Position numbers and translations under genes: made by a program. From Pegoplata infirma (Eukaryota > Arthropoda > Insecta > Diptera > Anthomyiidae), in NCBI GenBank assembly GCA_963921195.1, contig OY992540.1:10281266-10345265 (forward strand): 64,000 nucleotides of DNA, in the 5' to 3' direction. Positions 63,894 to 64,000 of this stretch are shown here, in pieces; the first letter of the stretch is position 1, and the number at the start of each line of letters is the position of its first letter. Under the pieces are notes generated by a model, which was not told where the DNA came from, searched no databases, and saw nothing but the letters and a program-made list of their open reading frames with translations.

Positions 63894-64000
63894 CTAAAAG
63901 AAAAAATGTTGCAAAAAAAAAATTATTAATAATCTAATGAAAAATGTTTATTATCAACTGGATTTTTATTGATTTTATGCAAATTTAATTTGAAAATTAA
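63894..64000 (-). other. Putative 5'-UTR intron end
   Basis: Minus-strand pyrimidine tract and AATTTTTTTTTTGCAACA followed by TTTTTTCTTTTAG: looks like the 3' end of an intron lying upstream of the start-codon exon. Confidence 0.5.

Overview
This window is eukaryotic, AT-rich, intron-like DNA from a fly (Diptera). A higher (schizophoran, possibly calyptrate) fly with a repeat-rich genome is my inference. Three things point there. There are no densely packed genes. Many copies are present of a repeat with the mini-me layout described in dipterans: a (TA)n tract, a core of about 33 bp, then a (GTCY)n tract. The rest is nested DNA transposons and decayed non-LTR retrotransposons. No rRNA, CRISPR, bacterial or viral gene was seen.

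The only host gene I can support is on the minus strand. A start-codon exon lies at 63,836-63,893 and a second coding exon at 30,206-30,318. Both have good splice sites, and the phases match: the first exon ends with one base of a codon and the second supplies the other two, giving Asp. The predicted protein begins MTSPEERISTH, then D, then LSRDSGTNERLHITPG and so on. I do not recognise the gene. Its first coding intron is about 33.5 kb. The 30 kb left of the second exon is probably intron too, because that exon ends in a strong donor.

The filling is mostly transposable elements inside other elements. Three mini-me-like families (A, B, C here) account for about 25 segments and serve as targets for others. 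At least six hAT-like insertions have perfect 8-bp target duplications: 7,917-8,921; 4,784-5,294; 23,100-23,819; 24,155-24,891; 60,101-63,117; 60,518-61,047. A seventh (31,002-33,361) matches at 7 of 8. Several TA-target families with CAC-type ends (E, F, H, T, W), a PIF/Harbinger-like element (9,178-9,776) and a TA-target element (9,857-10,901) complete the DNA transposons. Non-LTR fragments with readable reverse transcriptase or RNase H motifs lie at 13.8-17.2 kb, 47.8 kb, 50.1-54.6 kb, 54.9-55.6 kb and 59.8-63.3 kb.

Layout: 0-9 kb, mini-me A with nested elements and two hAT elements; 9-12 kb, mini-me C with two nested elements; 12.6-13.7 kb, a large foldback of 20/21-bp units; 13.8-17.2 kb, interleaved non-LTR remains; 18-25 kb, a deep nest in a palindromic element; 26-29 kb, mini-me C and B; 30.2 kb, exon; 30.6-34.1 kb, a four-layer nest; 36-38 kb, a second foldback with nested copies; 39-45 kb, E, mini-me, F and H elements; 46.5-55.6 kb, palindromic elements and non-LTR remains; 56-57.5 kb, a palindromic-unit minisatellite; 58-59.4 kb, mini-me A and two hairpins; 60-63 kb, a hAT nest; 63.8 kb, start exon.

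The pattern I find most interesting is that unrelated TIR families repeat one design: a motif near the terminal repeat is multiplied inside the element into arrays of short palindromic or direct repeats.
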